Below, one piece after another: positions 43,070 to 50,716 of a DNA stretch of 64,000 bases. Position numbers and translations under genes: made by a program. The notes under the pieces are model-generated. The model was not told the DNA's origin, searched no databases, and worked only from the letters and a program-made list of their open reading frames with translations. Each line of letters begins with the position of its first letter. Within the stretch, counting starts at the first letter, position 1. Source of the stretch: Micavibrio sp. (lineage in GTDB: Bacteria; Pseudomonadota; Alphaproteobacteria; Micavibrionales; UBA2020); the NCBI GenBank assembly GCA_028283745.1, contig JAPWJZ010000007.1:62001-126000 (forward strand), written 5' to 3'.

Positions 43070-43729
43070 TTATTTTGCGTTCTCGCTCTTATGCCAAGTT
43101 TCATACCAGTCAGGCCTTTCTTTCTTGAAAATCGTTTTCAGCAAAGATGCTTTTTCCAGCCGCTCAATCTGCTTTTGGAATAGTTCGATTTGCATCTTTC
43201 TGGTATCGGTCTGCTCTCTCTTTTGCAATTCCCGAATGTTCGCTTGCGCCATCGTGATAGCACCGGAGGCCTTGTTTTCAGCATCTTCAAAGTTCGTCGT
43301 CATATCAGTGCAAAGTTTTTTGTCTTGTCGCACCTGCGGCTTTGCCATTTCTTCAAAGCAGCGCATCATCAGGATATTGGCGATGTTTAAGTCGGCCAGT
43401 ACCTGTTCATCGGTAACAAGAAATTGCCACGGCGTATTATCGCTGAATTGCTGGCTGAACTTTTCGAGCAGAAGCGGCTTGTTAACGGCATAATCTTCGG
43501 CATTGGCGAATGACGGTGGGAGCAGCAGGAACAATGCAAAAACAGGCAGCAATTTTTCTTTCCGCGCCGTATCCGATTTTTTCCGTGTCCAAAGGTACAT
43601 CAAGTATGCTGCCAACAAACCACAAGGGATTGTTCCGGCAATACCGCTGCCCATACTCACAATACCGATAAAAGAACCGAGGAAGCTGCCAAGGATTCCA
43701 GCGAAAAGGATTATTACTATGCGTTTCAT
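43070..43729 (-). CDS. Element-encoded membrane protein, unknown function
   Basis: 219 residues. Two membrane helices at the N-terminus (residues about 4-26 and 30-48: IVIILFAGILGSFLGSFIGI, then IPCGLLAAYLMYLW), a basic loop RKKSDTARKEK, and a third hydrophobic stretch that ends like a signal peptide (LPVFALFLLLPPSFANAED). A soluble region follows with two cysteines (MMRCFEEMAKP, KKLCTDMTTN) and a coiled-coil-like helix (QIELFQKQIERLEKASLL). The last part is probably in the periplasm. No family recognised. First gene after the structured RNA region. Confidence 0.55.
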   Translation of the reverse strand: MKRIVIILFAGILGSFLGSFIGIVSMGSGIAGTIPCGLLAAYLMYLWTRKKSDTARKEKLLPVFALFLLLPPSFANAEDYAVNKPLLLEKFSQQFSDNTPWQFLVTDEQVLADLNIANILMMRCFEEMAKPQVRQDKKLCTDMTTNFEDAENKASGAITMAQANIRELQKREQTDTRKMQIELFQKQIERLEKASLLKTIFKKERPDWYETWHKSENAK

Positions 43730-43750
43730 GATATGCAGCTCTCCGGTATT

Positions 43751-43788
43751 GAATAAAAAAGAAAGCCGCCAAGGGTGGACTTGGCGAC
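43751..43788 (-). terminator. Rho-independent terminator ending the structured non-coding region
   Basis: On the minus strand GTCGCCAAG and CTTGGCGGC form a nine-bp stem (one G-T pair) with a six-base loop, followed by TTTCTTTTTT. It lies before the start of the gene at 43070-43729 and after the integrase gene, so it ends transcription of the space between them. Confidence 0.75.
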
Positions 43789-43995
43789 CGGATGTTCAAA
43801 ACCGCTATAGAAGAAACGGCGCAATGACCTTTAGGCCGAAGCCTTGGACATGCGTCATTGCCACCCGGCCATAAGGTCGAGTGGCATTGCTGATTACCAA
43901 TTCATATGAGAACAGGCACCAGCTAACGGCTGATGCCAGCCGCTTCTATAAAGGGTTTTGAAGCCCCAAGCCCTGCAAGACCACCTTGCAAGGCT
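43752..43995 (-). ncRNA. Candidate structured RNA of about 240 nt in the element
   Basis: Non-coding, between a promoter-like pair (44002-44030) and a terminator (43751-43788). A closing helix pairs 43943-43962 with 43795-43813: 9 bp, a small internal loop, then 8 bp. Inside are three hairpins: 43927-43942 (CGGCTG/CAGCCG, six bp, four-base loop); 43859-43886 (11 of 12 bp, loop TTAT); and 43822-43860 (CAATGAC/GTCATTG with an inner AGGC-TTCG-GCCT). A further hairpin, 43963-44001, borders the promoter side. No RNA family is recognised. The combination of stems, UUCG loop, promoter and terminator supports a discrete RNA, but covariation is untested. Confidence 0.5.
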
Positions 43996-44001
43996 CGGGG
44001 C

Positions 44002-44030
44002 ATAATACGGGAATATTAATGCAAGAGCAA
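44002..44030 (-). promoter_or_regulatory. Putative promoter of the candidate structured RNA
   Basis: On the minus strand TTGCTC (44025-44030) and TATTAT (44002-44007) are 17 bases apart, directly after the integrase stop. The start of transcription would fall at about 43995. The -35 box is a weak match, the -10 box a good one. Confidence 0.45.
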
Positions 44031-44031
44031 G

Positions 44032-45654
44032 TTAGGCATAGGCCAGCTTGTCAATGGCTGTTTTCAACAGGGGCAGGGGATAGGCCGTAGCGTTATAGAC
44101 CGTTTCCGTTACAACTTCTTTGCTATGGCCGACTAGTTCCTGAACGGTGGGCAATTCCACCCCAGCATGACGCAAGCCTGTAATAAACGAGTGCCGGAAG
44201 CTATGGAATGAAAGCCCATCATCTTTAATGTCAAGGTCAACCAGAAGCTTGGTATTCACCCAGCGCGTCAAGCCTCTGCCGTAGCCATGGCCTTGCTGAT
44301 GCTCAAGGTCAGGAAACAAACGGCTATGTCCGGCCGTCTTTAACGCCTGCATATGGTCGATAAAACCGCAGGCAATCAACGCAGCATGGACAGGCACACG
44401 CCGTTTTGAATTGTCGTTCTTCAAGCGTTTGTTATCGTCTTCACCTTCATCGGTGATATTCAAATACCATATGCTATTTTCTTGCTGAATATCGTCAAGG
44501 GCAAGCTGGGCGATTTCATTCAGCCTTGCGCCCGTATAAATCGCCAGCATTACGCCCCAATAGCGGAAAGACTTGCCGGATTTCTCTGGCGTATGCTCCG
44601 GCAAAGCGTCAAGGATAGTCTTAATCTGGTCGCGGCTGAATGGTACACGCGCATTTGCTTTGCGCTTACCCAGCTTGATTTGTAGACCGTTAAAGAAGTT
44701 CTTTTGCACATGGCCTTGGCGTTCTGCCCAGCCAAAGAAGCTCTGGTATACGGTCAGGTATTCGTTGACGGTTTTCGTGTCCATCCTTTCGACATCTTCC
44801 ACCTTGAGCATTTCCGATACAGGCTTGCCCCGTGTCTTCGGATTTTTATTACGGTTTTTAGGCAGAGCTTGCAGAGTTTTCTTGACCTCTGCCGCTTTGC
44901 TTGAGTCTAAGTTGGCAATATCAATATTTTCGTCCAGCAATTCACACAAAAGGGTAAGCTGCGCCACCCTGTCTTTCAGTGTGCGGTCTGTCCATGCTTC
45001 TCCTCTTTCACGCTCTGCTACAAAATCGGCCACGGCCTGTTTCAGTGTCATGCCTATGGCTTTGGTTTGTATCGGAATGCTTTGTTGAGTGGGAGAGAGG
45101 CTGTAATCCTTTAGGTCATTATTGTAGCTAAGTATGTCCCGTAGATACTGGGCATAAGCCAATGGATATTCCCGCGACAGCATTTCGTATTCGGGAGTAT
45201 CTTCCGTCACGGGCATTTGACGGATTTGAAGGACTTCGTTTATTTGCTTCTGAATATCCTGCGAACTGGCAAAGAAAATTCGTTCGTTAATGCCGTCACT
45301 GTTTGCTTGCTCAATTGTTCTTAAGAAACGAGCATACTGGTCTTCCATCCATTTGGGAAGGCCACCGCTATTTTCTCGCCTTGCTTTGAAGTCAGCCAGC
45401 TTGTCAGCAAAGAACGCCTGTAATTCTGCCTTGATTTGTGAATGCCTCATTCCCATTAAATGCCCTGTGATGTTTTCCGCATGGTAGGCCAGATACCGCG
45501 CTATCTGCAATGCAAGGCGCGGATTTCGGGTGCGTAATGAGGTTTCTACGTGCTGGACTTTCCCTTGTGGGTGTAATGCGGCAGGAACAGGCCAGCGGAA
45601 ATAAAAGACGTTGTGGCGCGAGAGGCGGAGATAGCTTGGCGCAGATACAGCCAT
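44032..45654 (-). CDS. Tyrosine-type site-specific integrase
   Basis: 540 residues. The N-terminal part (YLRLSRHNVFYFRWPVPAAL, TSLRTRNPRLALQIARYL) is the DUF6538 type. A core-binding helical domain follows, then the catalytic domain with Arg377 in YTGARLNEIAQL, H-x-x-R in LSFHSFRHSF, His in LVGHSKEV and the nucleophile Tyr520 in ETVYNAT. All catalytic residues are present, so it is probably active. It starts 71 bases from the tRNA-Met 3' end, and its ribosome site lies between two arm-type sites, so integrase binding could repress it. It inserted the element into the tRNA gene. Confidence 0.93.
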   Translation of the reverse strand: MAVSAPSYLRLSRHNVFYFRWPVPAALHPQGKVQHVETSLRTRNPRLALQIARYLAYHAENITGHLMGMRHSQIKAELQAFFADKLADFKARRENSGGLPKWMEDQYARFLRTIEQANSDGINERIFFASSQDIQKQINEVLQIRQMPVTEDTPEYEMLSREYPLAYAQYLRDILSYNNDLKDYSLSPTQQSIPIQTKAIGMTLKQAVADFVAERERGEAWTDRTLKDRVAQLTLLCELLDENIDIANLDSSKAAEVKKTLQALPKNRNKNPKTRGKPVSEMLKVEDVERMDTKTVNEYLTVYQSFFGWAERQGHVQKNFFNGLQIKLGKRKANARVPFSRDQIKTILDALPEHTPEKSGKSFRYWGVMLAIYTGARLNEIAQLALDDIQQENSIWYLNITDEGEDDNKRLKNDNSKRRVPVHAALIACGFIDHMQALKTAGHSRLFPDLEHQQGHGYGRGLTRWVNTKLLVDLDIKDDGLSFHSFRHSFITGLRHAGVELPTVQELVGHSKEVVTETVYNATAYPLPLLKTAIDKLAYA

Positions 45655-45674
45655 GTGACACTTCCTTGTGACAC
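45654..45674. repeat. Right arm-type sites: two TGTGACAC repeats
   Basis: TGTGACAC at 45654-45661 and 45667-45674, period 13 bases, same orientation as the left pair. They overlap the integrase start codon and ribosome site and are about 43 bases from the right attachment repeat. Confidence 0.65.
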
Positions 45675-45716
45675 CTTGGAAGTTTCTAGCTATATCTTTG
45701 ATATGTATGGATTATA

Positions 45717-45743
45717 TGGAGCATTGGTAGCGAGGGAGGGATT
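45717..45743. repeat. Right attachment repeat (27 bp direct repeat copy 2)
   Basis: Identical to 41593-41619. It includes the CCA end, the 3' acceptor strand and part of the T arm of tRNA-Met, so the tRNA remains whole after insertion. Confidence 0.9.
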
Positions 45744-45799
45744 TGAACCCCCGACCAAAGGATTATGATTCCTCTGCTCTACCACTGAGCTACCCCGCC
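45725..45799 (-). tRNA. tRNA-Met (anticodon CAT), elongator type
   Basis: 75 bases including an encoded CCA. On the minus strand it begins GGCGGGGTAGCTCAGTGG, has the anticodon loop around AATCATAATCC, and the T arm GGGGGTTCAAATCCCTCC. The acceptor stem pairs over seven positions with two G-T pairs. The D arm and anticodon stem fit elongator tRNA-Met of alphaproteobacteria rather than the initiator, although tRNA-Ile with modified CAT cannot be fully excluded. It is the insertion target of the element. Confidence 0.9.
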
Positions 45800-45887
45800 A
45801 GATGCGGATTGGTTTATGCCTGTTTGGGGCGGTTCTGTCAAGTGTCTTGAAAGCTATTGTTTTTCAAGGGGCCAGCGCCGTGTTCTT

Positions 45888-47015
45888 TCAGGCGGCGACG
45901 GTGATTTTCTGGTTATCGGCCCCGGTAATCCAGCCGCCACCAATAACGCGGTTGCCGATATAGGCAACGCAAGCCTGGCCAGCAGCAACGCCAAAAGCCG
46001 GCATTTTCAGCACAGCGCGGTCGGGGTAAAGCGTTGCGGGCAGGGGAGATTGAGCGGAGCGGAGTTTCACTTCCACATCCACGCCTTCTGCCGGAATTTC
46101 AGGCATCAGCCAGTTGCATTCCTTCAGGAAGATCGTATCGCGCGCCAAAGCTTCGTAGGGGCCGACCACGACCTGGTTACGGTCAGGGCGCAGGCCGACG
46201 ACGAAGAGGGGGCTGTTATTATCTGTATGGCCGCCGCCAATGCCAAGGCCGCGCCGCTGGCCGACGGTGTAGTTGATGATGCCTTCATGCTGGCCCAGCG
46301 TGCGACCATCGATATGCACGATGTCGCCGGGCTTCATGGCGCCGGGGCGGAATTTTTCAACGACCTTCGCGTAGGAGCCGCCGGGCACGAAGCAGATATC
46401 CATGCTGTCGGGCTTTTCGGCGACGATAAGGCCAAGGCGCTCCGCATGCTGGCGCGTGATGTCTTTCGACCAGCCGCCAAGCGGGAAGCGCAGAAAATCC
46501 AGCTGTTCCTGCGTGGTTGCGAACAGGAAATAGCTTTGGTCTTTGGAGGTATCGATGGCGCGGTGAAGTTCAGCGCCTTTGTCGCCCACAAGGCGCTGAA
46601 TGTAATGGCCGGTCGCCATGCAGTCTGCGCCAAGATCCTGAGCGGTTTGCAGCAGGTCCTTGAACTTGACGTTCTGGTTGCATTTCACGCACGGGATTGG
46701 CGTTTCGCCCTTGAGGTAGCTTTCGACGAAATCCTCGATCACGTTGTCCTGAAAACGGCTTTGGTAGTTCAGCACGTAATGCTCGAACCCCATGCTTTCG
46801 GCGACGCGCTTGGCATCGTAAATATCTTGGCCCGCGCAGCAGGCGCCTTTTTTCTTCAAGGCCTCGCCGTGGTCGTACAGCTGCAGCGTGATGCCCACGA
46901 CTTGATAGCCCTGTTCATGCAGCAGGGAGGCCACGACAGAGCTATCGACGCCGCCGGACATGGCGACGACGACGCGGGTATCTTTGGGTGCTTTATCAAA
47001 ACCGAGGCTGTTCAT
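45888..47015 (-). CDS. mnmA: tRNA-specific 2-thiouridylase
   Basis: 375 residues. The ATP PP-loop is visible near the start ([16 protein letters not shown]), the first catalytic Cys is in [11 protein letters not shown] and the second in [19 protein letters not shown] and [11 protein letters not shown] are other conserved parts. The enzyme adds sulfur to uridine 34 of tRNAs for Lys, Glu and Gln, using sulfur passed from a cysteine desulfurase. It stands alone next to the tRNA gene. Confidence 0.95.
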   Translation of the reverse strand: MNSLGFDKAPKDTRVVVAMSGGVDSSVVASLLHEQGYQVVGITLQLYDHGEALKKKGACCAGQDIYDAKRVAESMGFEHYVLNYQSRFQDNVIEDFVESYLKGETPIPCVKCNQNVKFKDLLQTAQDLGADCMATGHYIQRLVGDKGAELHRAIDTSKDQSYFLFATTQEQLDFLRFPLGGWSKDITRQHAERLGLIVAEKPDSMDICFVPGGSYAKVVEKFRPGAMKPGDIVHIDGRTLGQHEGIINYTVGQRRGLGIGGGHTDNNSPLFVVGLRPDRNQVVVGPYEALARDTIFLKECNWLMPEIPAEGVDVEVKLRSAQSPLPATLYPDRAVLKMPAFGVAAGQACVAYIGNRVIGGGWITGADNQKITVAA

Positions 47016-47100
47016 GCCGCCAAATATACTGCATTTCGCGCGGATTTCAAGTATTTTTCATATTTATCAAGCCGAATTCTAGACCCTTGAGTTTAATCGG

Positions 47101-48021
47101 CTATTTCGTGGCCTTTTCATGGCGGGCGGCGCTGGCCCGCACGGCATCTATAAACGCCCGCAAGGCGGGGGCCATTTGCCGCTGCCGGGGATAGCACAGG
47201 AAATAACCGGGGAAGGGGGCAGACCAGTCGCGCAGCAGCGGCACCAGCTTGCCGACGGCAATCAGCGGGGCCACGCTTTCCTCCACCGCGAAGGCAAGGC
47301 CAATACCGCTGACAGCGGCCTTCAGGGCAAGTTCTTTGTTGTTCACAATCAGCGGGCCATCTACCGCGACGGCGAACCAGTGGTTCTTCTGCCAAAATTC
47401 CCAGTTATAGGGCATTTTGTGCCCCGGCCAGCGCCAGCGGATGCAGGAATGGTTGTGCAGTTCATGCGGCGTTTTGGGTCGCCCATGCTGTGCCAGATAT
47501 TCGGGCGATGCCACGACCACCTGCCGGAAGTCACGCCCCAGCCGCACCGCGACCATGTCACGCTCGATGACTTCGCCGATGCGGATGGCAACGTCATAGC
47601 CTTCCTCCACAATATCGGCCACGGCATCGTCCAGGGTAATGTCCAGCACCACGTCGGGGAAATCCTGCTTGAATGCAGCCAGCATGGGCGCAAGGTATAC
47701 GTCACCAGCGCGGAAAAAGCTGTGGACGCGCACAATGCCCGCGGGGCCTTTGCCCGCCTTGCGCGTTTGCGCCACCGCAAGCCCGAGTGAGGCAACGGCG
47801 GGCTGCACCTGCAAGAACAGCGCTTGCCCCGCCGCTGTGAGTGACACGCTGCGCGTGGTGCGGTTGAACAGACGCACGCCTGTGCGTTCTTCGAGCCCTC
47901 GTACCATCTGGCTGAGGGCGGAGGGGGAAACGCCTAAAGCTTCGGCAGCGCGGCTGAAGCTGAGCGCTTCACCAACCGCGACAAAGGCGCGAATTTGGGC
48001 AAAATCTGCATTGGATGTCAT
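47101..48021 (-). CDS. LysR family transcriptional regulator
   Basis: 306 residues. A winged HTH at the N-terminus (AQIRAFVAVGEALSFSRAAE, GVSPSALSQMVRGLEERTG, LFNRTTRSVSLTAAGQALF) and a periplasmic-binding-like effector domain (GIVRVHSFFRAGDVYLAPML, then VVVASPEYLAQHG). It is divergent from the SDR gene, with 122 bases between, the usual layout where the regulator controls its neighbour and itself. Effector unknown. Confidence 0.9.
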   Translation of the reverse strand: MTSNADFAQIRAFVAVGEALSFSRAAEALGVSPSALSQMVRGLEERTGVRLFNRTTRSVSLTAAGQALFLQVQPAVASLGLAVAQTRKAGKGPAGIVRVHSFFRAGDVYLAPMLAAFKQDFPDVVLDITLDDAVADIVEEGYDVAIRIGEVIERDMVAVRLGRDFRQVVVASPEYLAQHGRPKTPHELHNHSCIRWRWPGHKMPYNWEFWQKNHWFAVAVDGPLIVNNKELALKAAVSGIGLAFAVEESVAPLIAVGKLVPLLRDWSAPFPGYFLCYPRQRQMAPALRAFIDAVRASAARHEKATK

Positions 48022-48143
48022 ATATCCATTTTACATTCATTAGCCATGCTTACAAGTCTTTTCAATTATTAAGGCATTATACAAGCAGCAAAGGCATGTA
48101 AAACTGGAATGAATAAGCATTTGGCATAGAAGGAAAGCACAAC

Positions 48144-48974
48144 ATGAAAACATGGTTTATTACAGGCATCTCCCGCGGTCTTGGCCTTGCGCTGGCGGAA
48201 GCGGCATTACAGCGGGGTGATACGGTTATCGGCACGGTGCGCGAAGGCGCGCCTGGCATTGACGCATCAAAAGGCAAGCTGCATGTGCTGACACTTGAGA
48301 TGACGGACGCCGCTGCGGTGAAGGCTGCAGTGGATAAAGCCTTTACCCTTGCACCGCGCATTGATGTGGTTGTCAACAACGCGGGTCACGGCCTGCTGGG
48401 CGCGTTTGAAGATGCCGGCGATGCGGATATTGAGCGGCTTTTTGCCGTCAACGTCTTCGGACCTATGCGCGTCATCCGCGCGGCACTGCCGTACCTGCGC
48501 AAACAGGGCGCAGCGCATATCATCAACGTCACCTCTATCGCGGGGCGTGCGCCTGGTGCAGGGTCGGTGGTTTATGCCGCGACAAAATCCGCGCTTGAGG
48601 GCGTGTCGCAAAGCCTCTCTCAGGAAGTGGGGCCGCTGGGGATCAAAGTGACGGCAGTAGCGCCCGGCGCCTTCCGCACCGATTTCCTGTCGGCGCATTC
48701 CATTCGCAGAAGTGGCGAGGTTTCCAGCGACTATGCACAAACCGCAGGCAGCATGGTTAGCCGTCTTGACAGCATGGCGGGCAAACAGCAGGGCGACCCC
48801 GTGCGCGGCGCAGAAGCCATTCTCGCGCTGGTGGATGCGGAAAACCCGCCCGTGCATCTTCTCCTTGGTTCCGATGCCTTGCGCCGCGCACGCGAAAAGC
48901 TCGGCGTGCTGGTAGGCGAGATTGATGCGTGGGAAAAAGTAACCGCGGGCACTGATTATCCGGCGGCGAACTAA
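48144..48974 (+). CDS. Short-chain dehydrogenase/reductase
   Basis: 276 residues of the classical SDR family. Cofactor motif ITGISRGLGLALAEA near residue 7, then NNAGHG near 77, catalytic Ser in NVTSIAGRAPG and Tyr-x-x-x-Lys in YAATKSALEG. The basic residue after the second strand (GTVREG) suggests NADPH. Substrate not known. Divergent from the LysR gene, and followed by a strong terminator. Confidence 0.88.
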   Translation: MKTWFITGISRGLGLALAEAALQRGDTVIGTVREGAPGIDASKGKLHVLTLEMTDAAAVKAAVDKAFTLAPRIDVVVNNAGHGLLGAFEDAGDADIERLFAVNVFGPMRVIRAALPYLRKQGAAHIINVTSIAGRAPGAGSVVYAATKSALEGVSQSLSQEVGPLGIKVTAVAPGAFRTDFLSAHSIRRSGEVSSDYAQTAGSMVSRLDSMAGKQQGDPVRGAEAILALVDAENPPVHLLLGSDALRRAREKLGVLVGEIDAWEKVTAGTDYPAAN

Positions 48975-48990
48975 ACGAAAACCGATAAAC

Positions 48991-49033
48991 AAAAAAAGGC
49001 CTTTCCTTGCCATGGCGGGGAAAGGCCTTTTTT
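48991..49033 (+). terminator. Rho-independent terminator
   Basis: AAAAGGCCTTTCC and GGAAAGGCCTTTT form a long stem with a loop of about a dozen bases and a six-T tail, 17 bases after the SDR stop. Symmetric A/T runs allow function on both strands. Confidence 0.9.
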
Positions 49034-49153
49034 GCGTGCCTTGAAAATGTCCAGCCATATGAAGCTCTTGACAGGCTTAAGACTTCGTTCAAGGATGATT
49101 GATAAAATATAGATTGCGGAACAGGCGTGATTGTTCCGATTAGCAGGGGGAAT

Positions 49154-49510
49154 ATGGCCACAGGAAAAAAGGGCGGCGATAGAGGCAAAGGAAAAACCAC
49201 CGGCAAGAAGGCTGATGGCAAGGTGGCCACTAAAAAGACGGCCGCCAAAAAGACGGCCGCCAAAAAAGCAGATGATGGCTATGACGATGTCATGGAATTC
49301 ACTCCCGAAGGCGGTTTTAATATCCGCTCCGCTGCGCGCAACTTTGCGGATTTGATGGAATCTTCCAACCAGCCGCTCATCATTCACCTGCCGCATGTTT
49401 CGGTGGAATTCGAGCCGGGCTGCACGCCAAAGGAAATTATCGACGGCTATCACCACGCCATGCAGGCGAAGGGCTTGAAACCCTCAAACGGCAATAGCAA
49501 GTCGAAGTAA
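49154..49510 (+). CDS. Hypothetical protein with histone H1-like Lys/Ala tail
   Basis: 118 residues from ATG 49154 with AGGGGG in front. The first 45 residues are Lys, Ala, Thr and Gly (KKGGDRGKGKTTGKK, then KKTAAKKTAAKKAD), like the tails of bacterial histone H1-type DNA-binding proteins. The rest is a small domain (MEFTPEGGFNIRSAARNFAD and LIIHLPHVSVEFEPGCTPK) not recognised. Possibly a DNA- or RNA-binding protein. Confidence 0.55.
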   Translation: MATGKKGGDRGKGKTTGKKADGKVATKKTAAKKTAAKKADDGYDDVMEFTPEGGFNIRSAARNFADLMESSNQPLIIHLPHVSVEFEPGCTPKEIIDGYHHAMQAKGLKPSNGNSKSK

Positions 49511-49599
49511 TATTCTTCGTAAAAAAAATGTCAAAAACAAAGAGATATACATCATTAATTCTCTCATTCCTTCATGGTTGCATTTCTAGGTGGTGTATT

Positions 49600-50013
49600 A
49601 TGCGCTTTCTGTCTTTCTTGCTGTTTTATTTAACAATCGCTTTACCCGCAACAGCTGAAAATACCTTTCCCGCTGGTAGCTTCAATGTTTTTTGCACAAC
49701 TTCATACGTGCATATGATGGAAGGAACATCTTCAGAAAAGACTAAAGACAATTTTTGCCCGATCTTTCTTTCCGGCTTCGCCGCAGGAATGCTTGCTGAA
49801 GAAATGCTTGTGCGACGGAAGGAGATTTCATCTAACAAAGTATCGTCAAAAGATATGTGCACGTTTGAGGACCTAAATGGTAAGGCCCTTTTAAAAGCTT
49901 ATTTAGACTTTACGACAACACCAGAAGGCCAAAGCCTTCTAGCAGGGAATTATAAAATTTCGGTCGCCCGATTCTTCGCTAAGAGATATGGGGCCTGCGT
50001 GACGAACAATTAA
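49600..50013 (+). CDS. Small secreted protein (Rap1a/Tai-like, tentative)
   Basis: 137 residues from ATG 49600, with AGGTGG six bases upstream; an earlier ATG at 49528 has none. Signal peptide MRFLSFLLFYLTIALPATAE. The mature protein has four cysteines (VFCTTSYVHM, DNFCPIFLSGF, DMCTFEDLNG, and RYGAC near the end). The pattern of a first Cys, then a Gly-rich helix (FLSGFAAGMLAEEM), and a closing Cys resembles Rap1a/Tai immunity-type proteins, but the match is loose. Base composition is more AT-rich than its neighbours, suggesting possible transfer. Confidence 0.5.
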   Translation: MRFLSFLLFYLTIALPATAENTFPAGSFNVFCTTSYVHMMEGTSSEKTKDNFCPIFLSGFAAGMLAEEMLVRRKEISSNKVSSKDMCTFEDLNGKALLKAYLDFTTTPEGQSLLAGNYKISVARFFAKRYGACVTNN

Positions 50014-50042
50014 TGCGGCTTGAGAACAAAAAACTAATGAAT

Positions 50043-50077
50043 AAAAAAACCGCCGGATCGCTCCGGCGGTTTTTTTT
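50043..50077 (+). terminator. Rho-independent terminator, both strands
   Basis: AAACCGCCGGA and TCCGGCGGTTT with a four-base loop, A-run before and eight T after. It separates the convergent genes ending at 50013 and 50096. Confidence 0.9.
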
Positions 50078-50095
50078 GTGACTGGACTTAAACGC

Positions 50096-50716
50096 TTAGC
50101 TGCGTTTTTTGTGGTTGTGTTTTTTGTTGTAGATTTTAGCGCTATCCACAGACTCTTTCTTCTGTACTTTCACTTGCTCGCCGGCGGAGATTTTGCCGTT
50201 TTTGCCAGCCTTGGCTTCCTTGCGGTCGGTCTGGCTTTGCTCGCGTTCCATTTTGGAAGCTTCGGTCTTGGTCAGCTCGCCGGATTTCAGGCCTTCGTTG
50301 ATGCGCTTTTCCTGGTTCGCATCGCGGGCAACGTCTTTCTGCATGCGCTCGCTGGATTTGCTGTCAGGGTTGCCTTTTTGTGCGTCATGCTTTTGCGAAG
50401 CAATGGCTTTGCTTTCGTTGTTCTGCATTTTTTCGATGCGGGCTTTTTCAGCAGCGCTGACGGTGCCGTCTTTTTCTGCGTGTGCCTCGGCGTGGTCAAT
50501 ACGGGATTCGCCGGCTTCCAGCTTGGCGGCTTCATGTGTGTTCAGCTCGCCGGATTTCAGGCCGCTTTCAATGCGTTCTTGCTGGTTAACGTCGCGCTGC
50601 GCTTCGGTGGCGGCGTTTACTTTTACCTGTCCGTCAACGGCGGCATCCTGCGCAAAAGCGGGGGAAGACAGCAGGGCGACAAGCGCGGTCATGGCGAGGA
50701 GATGGGGGATTTTCAT
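50096..50716 (-). CDS. Secreted protein with two degenerate EF-hand-like repeats
   Basis: 206 residues from ATG 50716; the frame extends further but MKIPHLLAMTALVALLSSPA is a clear signal peptide. The mature protein has two copies of a unit of about 55 residues: RIESGLKSGELNTHEAAKLE with KDGTVSAAEKARIEK, and RINEGLKSGELTKTEASKME with KNGKISAGEQVKVQK. The DG-T/K-[IV]-S elements resemble half EF-hands. Very rich in Lys, Glu and Ala. Found in many Proteobacteria as an uncharacterised secreted protein. Confidence 0.65.
   Translation of the reverse strand: MKIPHLLAMTALVALLSSPAFAQDAAVDGQVKVNAATEAQRDVNQQERIESGLKSGELNTHEAAKLEAGESRIDHAEAHAEKDGTVSAAEKARIEKMQNNESKAIASQKHDAQKGNPDSKSSERMQKDVARDANQEKRINEGLKSGELTKTEASKMEREQSQTDRKEAKAGKNGKISAGEQVKVQKKESVDSAKIYNKKHNHKKRS

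Larger units (their letters stand above)
41593..45743. mobile_element. Small integrated element in tRNA-Met(CAT)
   Basis: About 4.1 kb bounded by perfect 27-bp direct repeats (41593-41619 and 45717-45743). The right copy covers the 3' end of the intact tRNA-Met, the left copy is the duplicated segment. It contains a tyrosine integrase next to the tRNA, two proteins of unknown function, a possible short third frame, arm-type sites at both ends and a structured non-coding region. Several parts are AT-rich compared with the flanks. The uninterrupted site can be rebuilt in silico by removing one copy plus the interior. Confidence 0.9.

Noticed and set aside
42891..43493. Plus-strand frame of 200 residues across the element
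   Set aside because: It lies opposite the coding frame of the membrane protein at 43070-43729, is Cys/Ser-rich without a ribosome site and looks like an antisense shadow.
43963..44001. 17-bp hairpin after the integrase stop taken as the integrase terminator
   Set aside because: On the minus strand the stem is strong but is followed by TTCAAAACC instead of a U-tract. It is better treated as part of the structured region than as a separate terminator.
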